DNA of 39,312 nt from Butyrivibrio fibrisolvens 16/4 (GTDB taxonomy: Bacteria > Bacillota > Clostridia > Lachnospirales > Lachnospiraceae): positions 1,321,153 through 1,360,464 of the forward strand of contig FP929036.1 in assembly GCA_000209815.1 (NCBI GenBank). Direction: 5' to 3'. Positions 6,525 to 15,185 of the stretch are shown piece after piece. The position numbers were made by a program, and so were the translations under genes. The first letter of the stretch is position 1; every line of letters starts with the position of its first letter. The notes beneath the pieces were generated by a model. That model saw only the letters and a list, made by a program, of their open reading frames with translations. It did no database searches and was not told where the DNA came from.

Positions 6525-7502
6525 ATGATTAAAGTAGGTATTTTAGGATACGGAAACTTAGGCAAGGGTGCAGAGGCAGCCGTTACTCTCAGCGAGGATA
6601 TGGAGCTTAAGGCTATTTACACCAGAAGAGATCCTAAGTCAGTTACAGTTAAATCAAACGTTACAGTTAAATCTACAGCAGATTTGGATACTGGCAAGGA
6701 AGATATAGATGTGCTTATTATCTGCGGTGGCAGTGCTACTGATTTACCAGAGATGACACCAAAGTACGCAGCACTTTACAACGTAATCGATTCATTTGAC
6801 ACACACGCTAGAATCCCAGAGCATTTTGCAAATGTTGAAAAGGCAGCAAAATCAGCTGGTAAAATCGGACTCATTTCTTGTGGATGGGATCCAGGAATGT
6901 TTTCTCTTAATCGTTTATATGCCACATCAATTTTACCAAAGGGTGAGGCTTATACATTCTGGGGAAAGGGCGTTAGCCAGGGCCACTCAGATGCTATTCG
7001 CCGCATCGAGGGCGTAGTGGATGCCAGACAGTACACTATTCCTGTACCAGAGGCTCTTCAGCGTGTTCGTAATGGAGAGAATCCTACACTTACTACACGT
7101 GAAAAGCACACTAGAGAGTGCTTCGTAGTAGTGGAAGAGGGCGCTGATAAGGCACGCATCGAAAAAGAAATCAAGGAGATGCCAAACTACTTCTCAGATT
7201 ATGACACTACTGTAAATTTCATCTCTGCAGAGGAGCTTAAGAAGAATCACAGCGGATTGCCACACGGAGGAAGCGTTATCTACACAGGCGAGACAGGCTT
7301 CGAAGGCAACAAGCACGTTATCGAGTACAGCTTGAATCTTGATTCAAACCCAGAATTTACAGGAGCTGTTTTAACAGCATACGCTAGAGCTATCTATCGC
7401 CTTAATGCAGAAGGTGTTACAGGAGCAAAGACAGTATTTGATATTGCACCTGCTTACCTTTCTCCAATCTCAGCTGATGAATTAAGAGCACACTTTTTAT
7501 AA
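6525..7502 (+). CDS. ddh: meso-diaminopimelate D-dehydrogenase
   Basis: The 325-residue protein starts MIKVGILGYGNLGKGAEAAV, a Rossmann NADP-binding motif. It continues with the DAP-dehydrogenase signatures CGGSATDLPEMTPKYAALYN, VIDSFDTHARIPEHF, SCGWDPGMFSLNR and WGKGVSQGHSDAIRRIEGV. It makes meso-2,6-diaminopimelate from tetrahydrodipicolinate, ammonia and NADPH in one step, feeding lysine and peptidoglycan synthesis. The start at 6525 has AGGAGG eight bases upstream. The longer frame from 6480 adds 15 residues that precede this site and is rejected. Length is normal. It stands alone after the repeat tract. Confidence 0.95.
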   Translation: MIKVGILGYGNLGKGAEAAVTLSEDMELKAIYTRRDPKSVTVKSNVTVKSTADLDTGKEDIDVLIICGGSATDLPEMTPKYAALYNVIDSFDTHARIPEHFANVEKAAKSAGKIGLISCGWDPGMFSLNRLYATSILPKGEAYTFWGKGVSQGHSDAIRRIEGVVDARQYTIPVPEALQRVRNGENPTLTTREKHTRECFVVVEEGADKARIEKEIKEMPNYFSDYDTTVNFISAEELKKNHSGLPHGGSVIYTGETGFEGNKHVIEYSLNLDSNPEFTGAVLTAYARAIYRLNAEGVTGAKTVFDIAPAYLSPISADELRAHFL

Positions 7503-7508
7503 AATTTC

Positions 7509-7517
7509 TGTTATAAT
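7509..7517 (+). promoter_or_regulatory. extended -10 promoter for the NifX/FKBP fusion gene
   Basis: TGTTATAAT is a perfect extended -10 (TGn plus TATAAT) starting seven bases after the ddh stop, with no clear -35. Transcription would begin near 7524, giving a short leader to the ATG at 7548, so this gene need not depend on ddh. Confidence 0.5.
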
Positions 7518-7547
7518 AGCAGGGATTTTGTTTAAAGGAGTATAAAA

Positions 7548-8396
7548 ATGAGAATAGCAGTTACTTACGATAATGGTCAGGTGTTCCAGCATTTTGGACA
7601 TACTGAGCAGTTCAAGATTTATGAGGTAGAGGATGGAAAGGTAGTTTCTTCTGAGGTTATCGGCTCTGATGGTCAGGGACATGGTGCTTTAGCAGGACTT
7701 CTTAGCAATAACTCAATCGATGTACTTATTTGCGGTGGCATCGGTGGCGGTGCACAGGCTGCACTTAGCGAGCACGGTATCGAGCTTTGCGCTGGTGCAT
7801 CAGGTGATGTTGATGCTGCAGTAGAGGCATATCTTAAAGGCGAGCTTATTAACACAGGTGTTAATTGCAATCACCATGGTGAGGGACATACTTGTGGCGA
7901 CCACGAGGAAGGCCATAGCTGTGGCGGACATTCTGGTTGTGGCGGATGCCACCCAGAGCCAGAATTTGAAGGCAAGAACGTAGGAAAGACTTGCCGCACA
8001 CACTACAGAGGCACATTCAATGATGGAACACAGTTTGATTCATCATATGATAGAGGCGAGCCACTTGAGTTTGTTTGCGGTGCAGGCATGATGATTAAGG
8101 GCTTTGACAAGGCTGTTGCAAATATGGAAGTTGGCGAGAAGGTAGACATTCACCTTATGCCAGAGGAAGCTTACGGTCAGCGTGATGAGGACGCAGTCAT
8201 CACATTAGAGATTGCACAGCTTCCAGGCTCAGAGGAGCTTGTTGTAGATCAGCAGGTATACTTGCAGGATCCATACGGCAGACCATTCCCAGTAAAGGTT
8301 GTTGCAAAGGATGATAAGAACATCACACTTGATGCAAACCACGAGATGGCTGGAAAAGAACTTAATTTCACAATAGAGCTTGTAGAAGTTAAATAA
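7548..8396 (+). CDS. fusion of NifX/NafY-like domain and SlyD-like FKBP peptidyl-prolyl isomerase
   Basis: Residues 1-105 are a dinitrogenase iron-molybdenum cofactor (NifX/NifB-C) type domain: MRIAVTYDNGQVFQHFGHTE, then VLICGGIGGGAQAALSEHGI. Residues 107-135 are a linker with twelve Cys or His residues (NCNHHGEGHTCGDHEEGHS and so on), clearly a metal-binding stretch. Residues 145-282 are an FKBP of the SlyD type: YRGTFNDGTQFDSSYDRGEP, GAGMMIKGFDKAVANMEVGE, EEAYGQRDED, with an inserted-flap region. SlyD proteins combine prolyl isomerisation with metal storage, usually through a C-terminal His-rich tail. Here the metal-rich stretch joins two domains. An AAAGGAG ribosome binding site fixes the start. 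Role inferred: metal (Ni, Fe or Zn) chaperoning with folding activity in the cytosol. Confidence 0.88.
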   Translation: MRIAVTYDNGQVFQHFGHTEQFKIYEVEDGKVVSSEVIGSDGQGHGALAGLLSNNSIDVLICGGIGGGAQAALSEHGIELCAGASGDVDAAVEAYLKGELINTGVNCNHHGEGHTCGDHEEGHSCGGHSGCGGCHPEPEFEGKNVGKTCRTHYRGTFNDGTQFDSSYDRGEPLEFVCGAGMMIKGFDKAVANMEVGEKVDIHLMPEEAYGQRDEDAVITLEIAQLPGSEELVVDQQVYLQDPYGRPFPVKVVAKDDKNITLDANHEMAGKELNFTIELVEVK

Positions 8397-8403
8397 AAAT
8401 TTA

Positions 8404-8468
8404 GGGAGGCTCGAAAGCCTCCCTTTTAGTATGCAAAAATTATGGGAGGCCATTATAGCCTCCCTTTT
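8404..8468. terminator. two tandem near-identical hairpin terminators between convergent genes
   Basis: GGGAGGCT-CGAA-AGCCTCCC-TTTT (8404-8427) and GGGAGGC-CATTATA-GCCTCCC-TTTT (8444-8468) repeat the same stem and the downstream TTTTAGT. They close the fusion gene on the plus strand. The stems are symmetric, so they may also serve the convergent dehydrogenase gene. Confidence 0.85.
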
Positions 8469-8481
8469 AGTTTGTCTGGTT

Positions 8482-9394
8482 TTAGAAATCAACCTCTGTG
8501 TCGTAGTAGCAGCACTTAAGAAGTTTTTCCATTTCTTCCTGGCTAGGCTGTCTAGGATTTGAACCTGTGCAGGCATCCAAGATAGCGTTTGCAGCAATGT
8601 CGTGGAGTCTCTCAAGGAAGACATCCTCTGGGACAAAGCCCTGCTCAGCAGGAAGTCCATCAGGACCGTAGTGGTTGATGCTGTGTGGAATGTTAAGATC
8701 ATCGTTCATCTTGCGTAGATAATCGATAAGGAGCTTAACCTTTTCATCATCATTAGAGCCGCCAAGATGCATATAATCAGCGATGACACCGTAGCGCTTC
8801 TTAGCTACAGGGTCCTTTGCGTTATAAGCGATGACCTTTGGAAGATACATAGCATTTGCAGCACCGTGGATGATGTGAGCACCCAAATCAGCAAAAGCTG
8901 CACCTGTCTTGTGAGCCATAGAATGAACGATACCAAGAAGAGCATTAGAGAATGCCATTCCAGCAAGGCACTGAGCATCGTGCATTGCATCTCTTGCATC
9001 CATATCCTCATTGTAAGATTTTACAAGAGTGTTCATAATCATCTCGATTGCGTGAATTGCAAGTGGATCTGTGTAAGCACAGTTTGCTGTAGAAACATAA
9101 GCCTCGATAGCGTGTGTCATAGCATCCATACCAGTGTGGGCAACAAGCTTCTTTGGCATTGTGTGTGCCAGCTCTGGATCGACGATTGCTACATCAGGTG
9201 TAATCTCAAAATCAGCGATAGGATATTTGATACCCTTCTGATAATCTGTGATGATTGAGAAAGCAGTAACCTCTGTAGCTGTTCCTGAAGTAGAAGAGAT
9301 AGCACAGAATTTTGCCTTTGTGCGAAGCTTTGGAAGTCCGAAAACCTTGCACATATCTTCAAATGTGGTCTCTGGGCAAAGTAAATCTTGCCAT
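8482..9394 (-). pseudogene. iron-containing alcohol dehydrogenase with internal deletion
   Basis: On the minus strand ATG 9394, with a GGGAGGT ribosome binding site, opens with MARFTLPRD, the usual start of this family. The reading then jumps to TTFEDMCKVFGLPKLRTKAK in another frame and stops. From there to 8482 the C-terminal 290 residues are intact, including the metal ligand segments HTGMDAMTHAIEAY and the His residues of HSMAHKT and HIIHGAANAMYLP. About 75 residues are missing compared with the usual length of about 380, including the GGGS nucleotide-binding motif. The junction is CCAGAGACC (9367-9375 on the other strand), which could encode both PRD and PET, suggesting recombination between short direct repeats. 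As given it should not make an active enzyme. Confidence 0.8.
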
Positions 9395-9576
9395 AGTAAA
9401 TTACCTCCCTTTTTATTTTACCTTCAGCAACTATTATACCTAATATGCAGGATTTGTTCCATAATTCCTTGAATGTCCCTCCTAGAGAATAGTGCCACAA
9501 AAATGATAATTAGCCGTTGCCTGATGAGATTTTTTTGTTAGACTACCGACTTTGTGAAAGGAAGGAAATGTAATTT

Positions 9577-10308
9577 ATGAAAGGAATGAGTTCAAAAGAC
9601 ATTCGATCGGGCCGCCTGGCCTGTAGTATTATTTTAATCACATCACTTTTAATATTATTATTTAACCACTGTTACAACAGAAGCTATGCTATGCCAGTAG
9701 AGGCAGCAGACGCCCCAATCACCGAAGAGACAAAAACATTTGAGAACACAGCAATGCTCAGCGAGCTTGTTGAATGTACTACAGTTACTATAGTAGAGGA
9801 GTGTGCAGTTTTAGCAGGCCCTGAAAAGCCATTGGAGGAGTACGAAAAAACTGCATATGACATCCCTAGCAGCTTTGTTAGTCCAGTATCAGGAAAAACA
9901 GTTAGCTACAAGGGTGGAAAAACAATCGAGCGTTCACGCAAGATTACATACGGAAAAGCCGGATATATTAATAGCATCGCATCCCCAGATGCCGATGGCT
10001 TTATGAAGCTTGACGACAGATATCTTGTAGCTGTCGGAAGTAGATTTAACGCACAGCCAGGACAGTATATGGATCTTATACTTCAAAATGGCGTAGTTAT
10101 TAAATGTATTATGGGCGATTTAAAAGCCGATATAGACACAGATACCACCAACACATTCACATACAGATCTTGCTGCTGTAGCGAATTTATTATTGACGAC
10201 AAGACTATTCGAAAGGACATTTACGAAAGAGGAAACGCATCCTTGAAGTATTTCTCCTGGGATGCACCAGTAGTTCGAGTAGTTGTATATGATAAAGTTT
10301 ATTGTTAA
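9577..10308 (+). CDS. membrane-anchored extracytoplasmic protein of unknown function
   Basis: The 243-residue protein has an N-terminal anchor (about residues 15-32, LACSIILITSLLILLFNHCY), then an acidic, threonine-rich linker. A C-terminal domain of about 140 residues starts near SFVSPVSGKTVSYKGG and contains LDDRYLVAVGSRFNAQPGQY, MDLILQNGVVIKCIMGDLKA and an unusual RSCCCSEF cluster. The beta-rich pattern around YLVAVGSRF recalls small beta-barrel or double-psi domains of cell-wall proteins, but this is only an impression. The ribosome binding site GGAAGG is 11 bases upstream. It is a single-gene unit with its own terminator. Confidence 0.65.
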   Translation: MKGMSSKDIRSGRLACSIILITSLLILLFNHCYNRSYAMPVEAADAPITEETKTFENTAMLSELVECTTVTIVEECAVLAGPEKPLEEYEKTAYDIPSSFVSPVSGKTVSYKGGKTIERSRKITYGKAGYINSIASPDADGFMKLDDRYLVAVGSRFNAQPGQYMDLILQNGVVIKCIMGDLKADIDTDTTNTFTYRSCCCSEFIIDDKTIRKDIYERGNASLKYFSWDAPVVRVVVYDKVYC

Positions 10309-10317
10309 TTTTATATT

Positions 10318-10349
10318 AGAGAGTCTTCAACTGAGGACTCTCTTTTTTA
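10318..10349 (+). terminator. intrinsic terminator
   Basis: AGAGAGTC pairs with GACTCTCT around a ten-base loop and is followed by TTTTTT. Confidence 0.85.
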
Positions 10350-10473
10350 TATTTTATAGAAACTTCTCATCCAGGAAAAATTTGTTAAAAAATAACCTGC
10401 AAGACTAATATTTAATAAAGTCTAAAAGTTGTTTGAAAACTTTGTGAAGTGTCAGAATTCGTATATACGATTA

Positions 10474-10482
10474 TGGTATTAT
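10474..10482 (+). promoter_or_regulatory. candidate extended -10 promoter of the chemoreceptor gene
   Basis: TGGTATTAT is an extended -10 with no good -35. A ten-base palindrome CGTATATACG (10460-10469) lies just upstream and could be a regulator site. I saw no sigma-28 type flagellar promoter and no c-di-GMP riboswitch core between 10350 and 10529. Confidence 0.35.
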
Positions 10483-10529
10483 AGCGTCATAGATGCCCAT
10501 TATTTGTTGAATGTGAAGGAGTTAACATT

Positions 10530-12329
10530 ATGGCAAAGAAAAGAGGATCATTACGAACCATTTTAGTAGCAGTTATTCTGGCAGTTGTAGTAATCACAGC
10601 AGGTATTATCTCAACATTTACAGTTGTGAATACTCTCAACACAAACAAGGAACAGACAGCAGAATATAAGGAAAGATTATATGACGATGTTAAGTCTCAG
10701 CTTAAATTTGAGACTGAGGAGGCTATGAGTATTTGTGCTTTTATGAAGGCGAAGGCAGATGCAGGTGAGATGACTTTGGATGAGGCGAAGAAGCTATCTG
10801 CCGACATCATTCGTGAACTTAGATATAACGATGGAAGTGGATATTTCTGGGTTGATACTTCCCAAGGTATAAATGTCGTTCTTTTGGGACGTGATACAGA
10901 AGGTCAGTCCCGTTGGGATGCTGTGGATAACAATGGAAATCATTATATTCAGATGATGATAGAGAATGGTCTTCAGCCAGGCGGCGGCTACACAAGCCTT
11001 ATGTTCGCAAAGCCAAACGAAACAGAGGAACTTCCTAAGATTAATTACACAGCGTACTATGAGCCTTTTGATTGGGTTATGGGTACTGGTGTATGGGTTG
11101 ATGATTTGGATGCCCTTGCATCTGAGTATAGCCGTAAGGCAGCCCAGGCTCTTAGAACCAGCGTAATGGAAACAATTGTTATTCTATTGGCTCTTATTAT
11201 CATTGGTGTTGTTATCGCACTGTTCTTTGGAACAAAGATTACAAGGCCTATTTCACTTGCAGCAAGCCAGATTGTTCGTATGTCAAACAGTGATTTCACT
11301 GAGAATGAAGAGATGGATGCAGTGCGAACCCTTGTTAATAGAAACAACGAGATTGGTTCTATTTCACAGGCTCTGGATATGATGCATCGTAATATTAGAA
11401 ATTTGATGATGGATATTTCAGATACTACAGGTTCTGTTGCGGCAGCTTCTGAAGAGCTTTCAGCATCAGCATCACAGTCGGCAGAGGCATCAGAGATGGT
11501 TGCAACCTCTTGTACGAATGTAGCAAACTCTTGCTCTAGCCAGATTGGCGCAGTTACAAACGCAAGTAATGAAACAGATTCCTTTGTTTCTAATATGGAG
11601 AACTTCCAGGAAGCAATCGCTCGTACAACAGATATGATTAAGTCTACCAATGAGGCAGCTGTAAACGGAGCCGCTGATATGACTAATGCTACCGATATGA
11701 TGGAAAGTATCAGAGAATCTGTTGAGAATACTGCTCAGGTAGTAGAGGGCTTAGGTGAAAGATTAAAGAGTATCAATGAATTCGTTGTTACTATTTCTGA
11801 GATTGCCAGCCAGACAAACCTCCTTTCATTAAATGCTTCTATTGAGGCGGCACGTGCCGGTGAAATGGGTAAAGGCTTCGCAGTAGTTGCCAGCGAGATT
11901 TCAAAGCTTGCTGATGATTCTAATCAGGCGGCGCAGAAGATTACAGAGCTTATAGCAGGTATCACAAAGAATTCTGAGGAAGCAGTTGATGCTATGCACG
12001 AAGGTGCTCAGAATGTTGTAAGTGGTGCTGAGCTTGTAAATGAGGCAGGTCAGACCTTTAATAACATTGTAAATATGGTTAACTCAATCTCTGAGGAATC
12101 AAATACTATGAGCGGAATTGTTGATCAGCTTTCATCTGGCACAGAGACCATCGCTAAAAACATTCATGATATAGAGCAGATGAGTATTGAGGTTGCCGAT
12201 GAGACATCTAATGTATCTGCCGCATCACAGCAACAGACAGCATCTTCTTATGAGGTTGCACAGGCATCTGATAAGCTTGCTGGAAATGCTCAGGAGCTTC
12301 AGGATTTCGTAGCTAGGTTCTCTTTGTAG
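10530..12329 (+). CDS. methyl-accepting chemotaxis protein with extracellular Cache sensor
   Basis: The 599-residue protein has membrane helices at about 11-33 and 213-234 enclosing an extracellular single Cache (sCache_2) domain. The family segments [12 protein letters not shown] (about 102-113) and [19 protein letters not shown] (about 176-194) are seen. HAMP follows (about 235-290), then a long coiled-coil signalling domain with the conserved tip region [20 protein letters not shown] and [18 protein letters not shown]. It senses a small ligand outside and controls CheA in the chemoreceptor array. No CheR-binding pentapeptide is visible at the C-terminus (VARFSL). GAAGGAG precedes the ATG. 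Its ligand cannot be inferred. Related sensors often bind small carboxylates. Confidence 0.95.
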   Translation: MAKKRGSLRTILVAVILAVVVITAGIISTFTVVNTLNTNKEQTAEYKERLYDDVKSQLKFETEEAMSICAFMKAKADAGEMTLDEAKKLSADIIRELRYNDGSGYFWVDTSQGINVVLLGRDTEGQSRWDAVDNNGNHYIQMMIENGLQPGGGYTSLMFAKPNETEELPKINYTAYYEPFDWVMGTGVWVDDLDALASEYSRKAAQALRTSVMETIVILLALIIIGVVIALFFGTKITRPISLAASQIVRMSNSDFTENEEMDAVRTLVNRNNEIGSISQALDMMHRNIRNLMMDISDTTGSVAAASEELSASASQSAEASEMVATSCTNVANSCSSQIGAVTNASNETDSFVSNMENFQEAIARTTDMIKSTNEAAVNGAADMTNATDMMESIRESVENTAQVVEGLGERLKSINEFVVTISEIASQTNLLSLNASIEAARAGEMGKGFAVVASEISKLADDSNQAAQKITELIAGITKNSEEAVDAMHEGAQNVVSGAELVNEAGQTFNNIVNMVNSISEESNTMSGIVDQLSSGTETIAKNIHDIEQMSIEVADETSNVSAASQQQTASSYEVAQASDKLAGNAQELQDFVARFSL

Positions 12330-12340
12330 GTGTGTTTTTT

Positions 12341-12368
12341 GCCACCCCTTTGATGGGGTGGCTTTTTT
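12341..12368 (+). terminator. intrinsic terminator after the chemoreceptor gene
   Basis: GCCACCCC and GGGGTGGC form a perfect 8-bp stem followed by TTTTTT. Confidence 0.9.
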
Positions 12369-12512
12369 AGATTATAGAAAATTGCGTTTATAGAGAAATC
12401 TTGTATGGTATTTCTGTGATTTGACTATACATTATGGTTGATAAAGTGATAAAATTTAGACAAGTATAATATAAAGTCGCATATTTCTGTGCATTCTAAA
12501 GGGAGAAATAAT

Positions 12513-12923
12513 ATGCAGGAAGGAAAGACAGGCAAACCTATTTTTCGACATAGGTATATCGGAATGAAGGAAGAGGCCATCAGGGAGGAGGTAGACCGTC
12601 TTCAGATGGAGGTCTATGCCCTGGAAAAGGCATTAGATTCCTTCGAAAAGAATGGCAAGGAAAACTGGAATCTCATAATAGAGGGGCAGAAAAAGAATGA
12701 AGAGCTTATCTCTTCCATAGATGAAAGGTTTTCAAGGCTCCAAAGCAATTTGGATTATGAGGCTCCTTTGAAAAAACAGCTTGTAAGTATTACAAAAGAT
12801 ATGGGCGAAAAGCTCAAAGATGCCAATAGGCAGGGATGGAGCAGATTAGAACAGTTTTTGCTGATTGATACCATACTACTTTTTGTGGTAATTGTTTTGA
12901 TTGTGGTTTCAATCTTAGTTTGA
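12513..12923 (+). CDS. coiled-coil protein with C-terminal membrane anchor, unknown function
   Basis: The 136-residue protein is mostly predicted coiled coil (KEEAIREEVDRLQMEVYALE onward to about residue 105) and ends in one hydrophobic helix (FLLIDTILLFVVIVLIVVSI), so it is tail-anchored with its bulk in the cytosol. The start at 12513 has AAAGGGAG eight bases upstream. An upstream GTG in the same frame (12489) is rejected because it precedes this site. It is 19 bases from the next gene, which also has one membrane helix, suggesting a membrane complex. No family recognised. Confidence 0.7.
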   Translation: MQEGKTGKPIFRHRYIGMKEEAIREEVDRLQMEVYALEKALDSFEKNGKENWNLIIEGQKKNEELISSIDERFSRLQSNLDYEAPLKKQLVSITKDMGEKLKDANRQGWSRLEQFLLIDTILLFVVIVLIVVSILV

Positions 12924-12942
12924 TAACTTTTGGGGGCGATAT

Positions 12943-13670
12943 ATGGATTGGCTTGGCGTTAATTTAACCATACTCTTTATAAGCCTGAGTTTGCTGATTG
13001 GAATGCCTATCTATTTTAGAAAGAAGAATGCAAGGGCAGCATCTAATGAAGCATTTCAGGAATATTGGCAGAATATGGTTTCGCTTGATAAGTTTTACGC
13101 ACCACACATAGAACAATTAAATAAACACCTTAATACCATAAATTACTGGCTGAAGAAGGGCATTGATCCCACTGAATCTGAGGAAGACCAGGAAAGACTG
13201 GAGCAGGAGGACAGATTTTTTGCTGGTTTGATGAATCCTTTGGAGGCCAAAAAATGGCGGGAATCAGTTAAAAAAGCCAAGGAAGACGACAGTGAGGCGG
13301 AGGACGTAAAGAGCATTCGAGTCAATGAGTTTTTTGTGGAGGATATGGAAGAAATGGAGGTAGAGCAATCCAAGATGGATTTTGTATACGCTCCAGATTT
13401 AGATGATTGCATATATTATTGTGCTACGCCGGAAGCTCTTGAAAAAAGGATTATAGGCACGTTATATACTTTACTACATCAAGACCTACCAATATTCCTG
13501 TGGTTTATCCATACAAGTACGAGGGAGCTCAGATGCTTTCATTGTACAAGCATCCAGCCCAGACAGTTTGGTTCTTGAAGAACTGGAAGAGCATTCGTGA
13601 AGGCTTGGAAGGTGGAGACGCTGAGAATATTGTGGAGCTTGATGATAGTGTTGCAGATTTTGACCTATAA
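12943..13670 (+). CDS. N-terminally anchored protein of unknown function, frame broken near its C-terminus
   Basis: The protein begins with a membrane helix (LTILFISLSLLIGMPIYF, residues 8-25), followed by a helical, acidic cytoplasmic region. The uninterrupted frame ends at 13578, but its last 44 residues look unnatural. If one A is added to the A6 run at 13442-13447, the frame continues as YRHVIYFTTSRPTNIPVVYP and KYEGAQMLSLYKHPAQTVWF to a TAA at 13668-13670, giving 242 residues. That reading is clearly protein-like, so the run is probably under-called. GGGGGCG is a modest ribosome binding site. Probably cotranscribed with the preceding coiled-coil gene. Function unknown. Confidence 0.65.
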
Positions 13671-13691
13671 ATAGAATTAATAGGTGATTAG

Positions 13692-14159
13692 ATGAATAGT
13701 GCAGATAAAAGTAAATTTGAAAAGGAATTTCTGGAAAGAAAGCCAAATCGCTGCTCTAAATGCAAAGGAAGGTTGAAATATATTGGCGGAGGCTACTATG
13801 AGTGCTACGAATGCGGCAATCAGGAGATTGATGATTTTGGCAGGATAAAGGATTACATTGATGAGCACGGTGCCGCTCCAGCAGTGGTTATTTCGGACCA
13901 CACAGGGGTTCCGATTGAGCTGATTAATGGGATGCTTCGCGAGGGACGTCTGGAGATTCCTGAGGGAAGCCGTGTATATATTACCTGTGAAGGCTGCGGC
14001 TGCAGTATCAGATATGGCAGGTATTGTCCCGATTGTATCAGGAACAAGACTAATACCTTAAAGGGAGTGTATTTTAATCCAGAGGTTGGGGAGAAGCCTC
14101 AGCGAGAGGTTAAAAGACCTGATGATGGAAAGATGCACTTTTTAGATTTTGGAAGATAA
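13692..14159 (+). CDS. zinc ribbon - HTH - zinc ribbon protein, YvyF/flagellar-operon-protein-like
   Basis: The 155-residue protein has a first cysteine pair set CSKCKGRLKY...CYECGN (about residues 21-42). A middle helical segment follows (about 50-90, IKDYIDEHGAAPAVVISDHT then GVPIELINGMLREGRL), which reads like a winged or MarR-type helix-turn-helix. A second set CEGCGC...CPDC (about 101-118) completes it. This order resembles the TIGR03826/YvyF proteins found near flgM in flagellar regions of Bacillus. No flagellar genes are adjacent here, only a chemoreceptor 1.4 kb upstream. The role could be transcriptional or assembly-related. The start has only a weak GGTGA site. It follows the preceding gene by 21 bases. 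Confidence 0.7.
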   Translation: MNSADKSKFEKEFLERKPNRCSKCKGRLKYIGGGYYECYECGNQEIDDFGRIKDYIDEHGAAPAVVISDHTGVPIELINGMLREGRLEIPEGSRVYITCEGCGCSIRYGRYCPDCIRNKTNTLKGVYFNPEVGEKPQREVKRPDDGKMHFLDFGR

Positions 14160-14163
14160 TGAG

Positions 14164-14194
14164 AGCCTGGCTTTTATTAGCCAGGTTCTTTTTA
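14164..14194 (+). terminator. intrinsic terminator
   Basis: AGCCTGGC and GCCAGGTT form a stem with one wobble, followed by CTTTTT. Confidence 0.8.
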
Positions 14195-14295
14195 TGTAGA
14201 AAACACTTTAGCTCGCTACCATGCTACCGCGCTGTGCTGACAAATGTCCGTTGAAGGTGTACAATCTCATTTGTTGTTTTAAAGAGAATAATGTA

Positions 14296-15159
14296 ATGGA
14301 GACACAAATGAAAGAGATACTTAAAACCGGGTTAATTGTTATTTTGGGATTATTCTTATATGCCCTTGGAATTGCTTTCTTCGTAGAGCCATCTGGCCTT
14401 ATTACAGGCGGCGGTACAGGAATCGCTCTTTTTATCCATCATACGTGGGGAATAAAAACATCCGAGGCGTTACTTGTTATAAACACTATTCTTTTCTTAG
14501 TAGGCTGGAAGGTTATGGGACACCGCTTCGCCGCAAATACATTACTTTCTACATTTGTATTGCCTGTAGAGATTCGAATTGCAGAGATAATCGCAGCTCG
14601 TTGTCAGCCTGTTGATGATATAGTGCTTTGCACGATTTTTGGAGGACTTCTTATAGGTGCCAGCCTTGGAATCGTTATTCGTACCGGGGCATCCACTGGT
14701 GGTATGGATATTCCGCCTATTGTTTTAAACAAGTTCTTTGGCACATCCATCTCAGGTGTTATGTGGGTTTGCGATATTATAATATTAGGCATTCAGGCTG
14801 TATTTACAGATATTAATTTGGTACTTTATGGAATCATTCTAGTAGTAATATACACAATGACTCTTGATAAGACTCTTATTCTTGGAAAGGCCAAGACTCA
14901 GATAAAGGTTGTTAGTAAGAAGAGCGATGAGATTCGTCGAGCAATCCTTCAGGATGTGGACCGTGGCGTTACTGTTATGTACGGCCGCACAGGCTATCTT
15001 GGCAAGGATACAGAGATTTGTCTATCAATCGTATCTACCAGGGAGTTGGCAAAGGCAGAGAGACTTGTTCATCAGATTGATCCAGAGGCTTTCATTATTG
15101 TAAGTCGTGTTTCTGAGGTTAAGGGACGAGGCTTTACTGAACAGAAAAAGTATTTATAG
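14296..15159 (+). CDS. YitT family membrane protein (DUF161/DUF2179)
   Basis: About 287 residues with five to six membrane helices in the first 190 residues, starting with the family signature LGLFLYALGIAFFVEPSGLI and TGGGTGIALFIHH. IVIRTGASTGGMDIPPIVLN follows. The soluble C-terminal DUF2179 domain comes next (VVSKKSDEIRRAILQDVDRG then VTVMYGRTGYLGKDTEICLS). YitT proteins are widespread in Firmicutes and their transport function is not settled. The start could be ATG 14296 or ATG 14308. The latter has GGAG at 14298-14301 and fits the family length equally well. The frame further up to 14221 lacks hydrophobic character and is not supported. Confidence 0.88.
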   Translation: METQMKEILKTGLIVILGLFLYALGIAFFVEPSGLITGGGTGIALFIHHTWGIKTSEALLVINTILFLVGWKVMGHRFAANTLLSTFVLPVEIRIAEIIAARCQPVDDIVLCTIFGGLLIGASLGIVIRTGASTGGMDIPPIVLNKFFGTSISGVMWVCDIIILGIQAVFTDINLVLYGIILVVIYTMTLDKTLILGKAKTQIKVVSKKSDEIRRAILQDVDRGVTVMYGRTGYLGKDTEICLSIVSTRELAKAERLVHQIDPEAFIIVSRVSEVKGRGFTEQKKYL

Positions 15160-15185
15160 AAGAATCATATATTCTGACAGATAAT

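Noticed and set aside
8229-9500. Alternative frames around the alcohol dehydrogenase as separate genes
   Set aside because: They are shadows of the dehydrogenase. The short upstream minus-strand frame only reflects the deletion junction.
10350-10529. A c-di-GMP riboswitch or sigma-28 promoter before the chemoreceptor gene
   Set aside because: Neither the GEMM core nor a TAAA-N15-GCCGATAA type promoter could be found. An extended -10 promoter is the better match.
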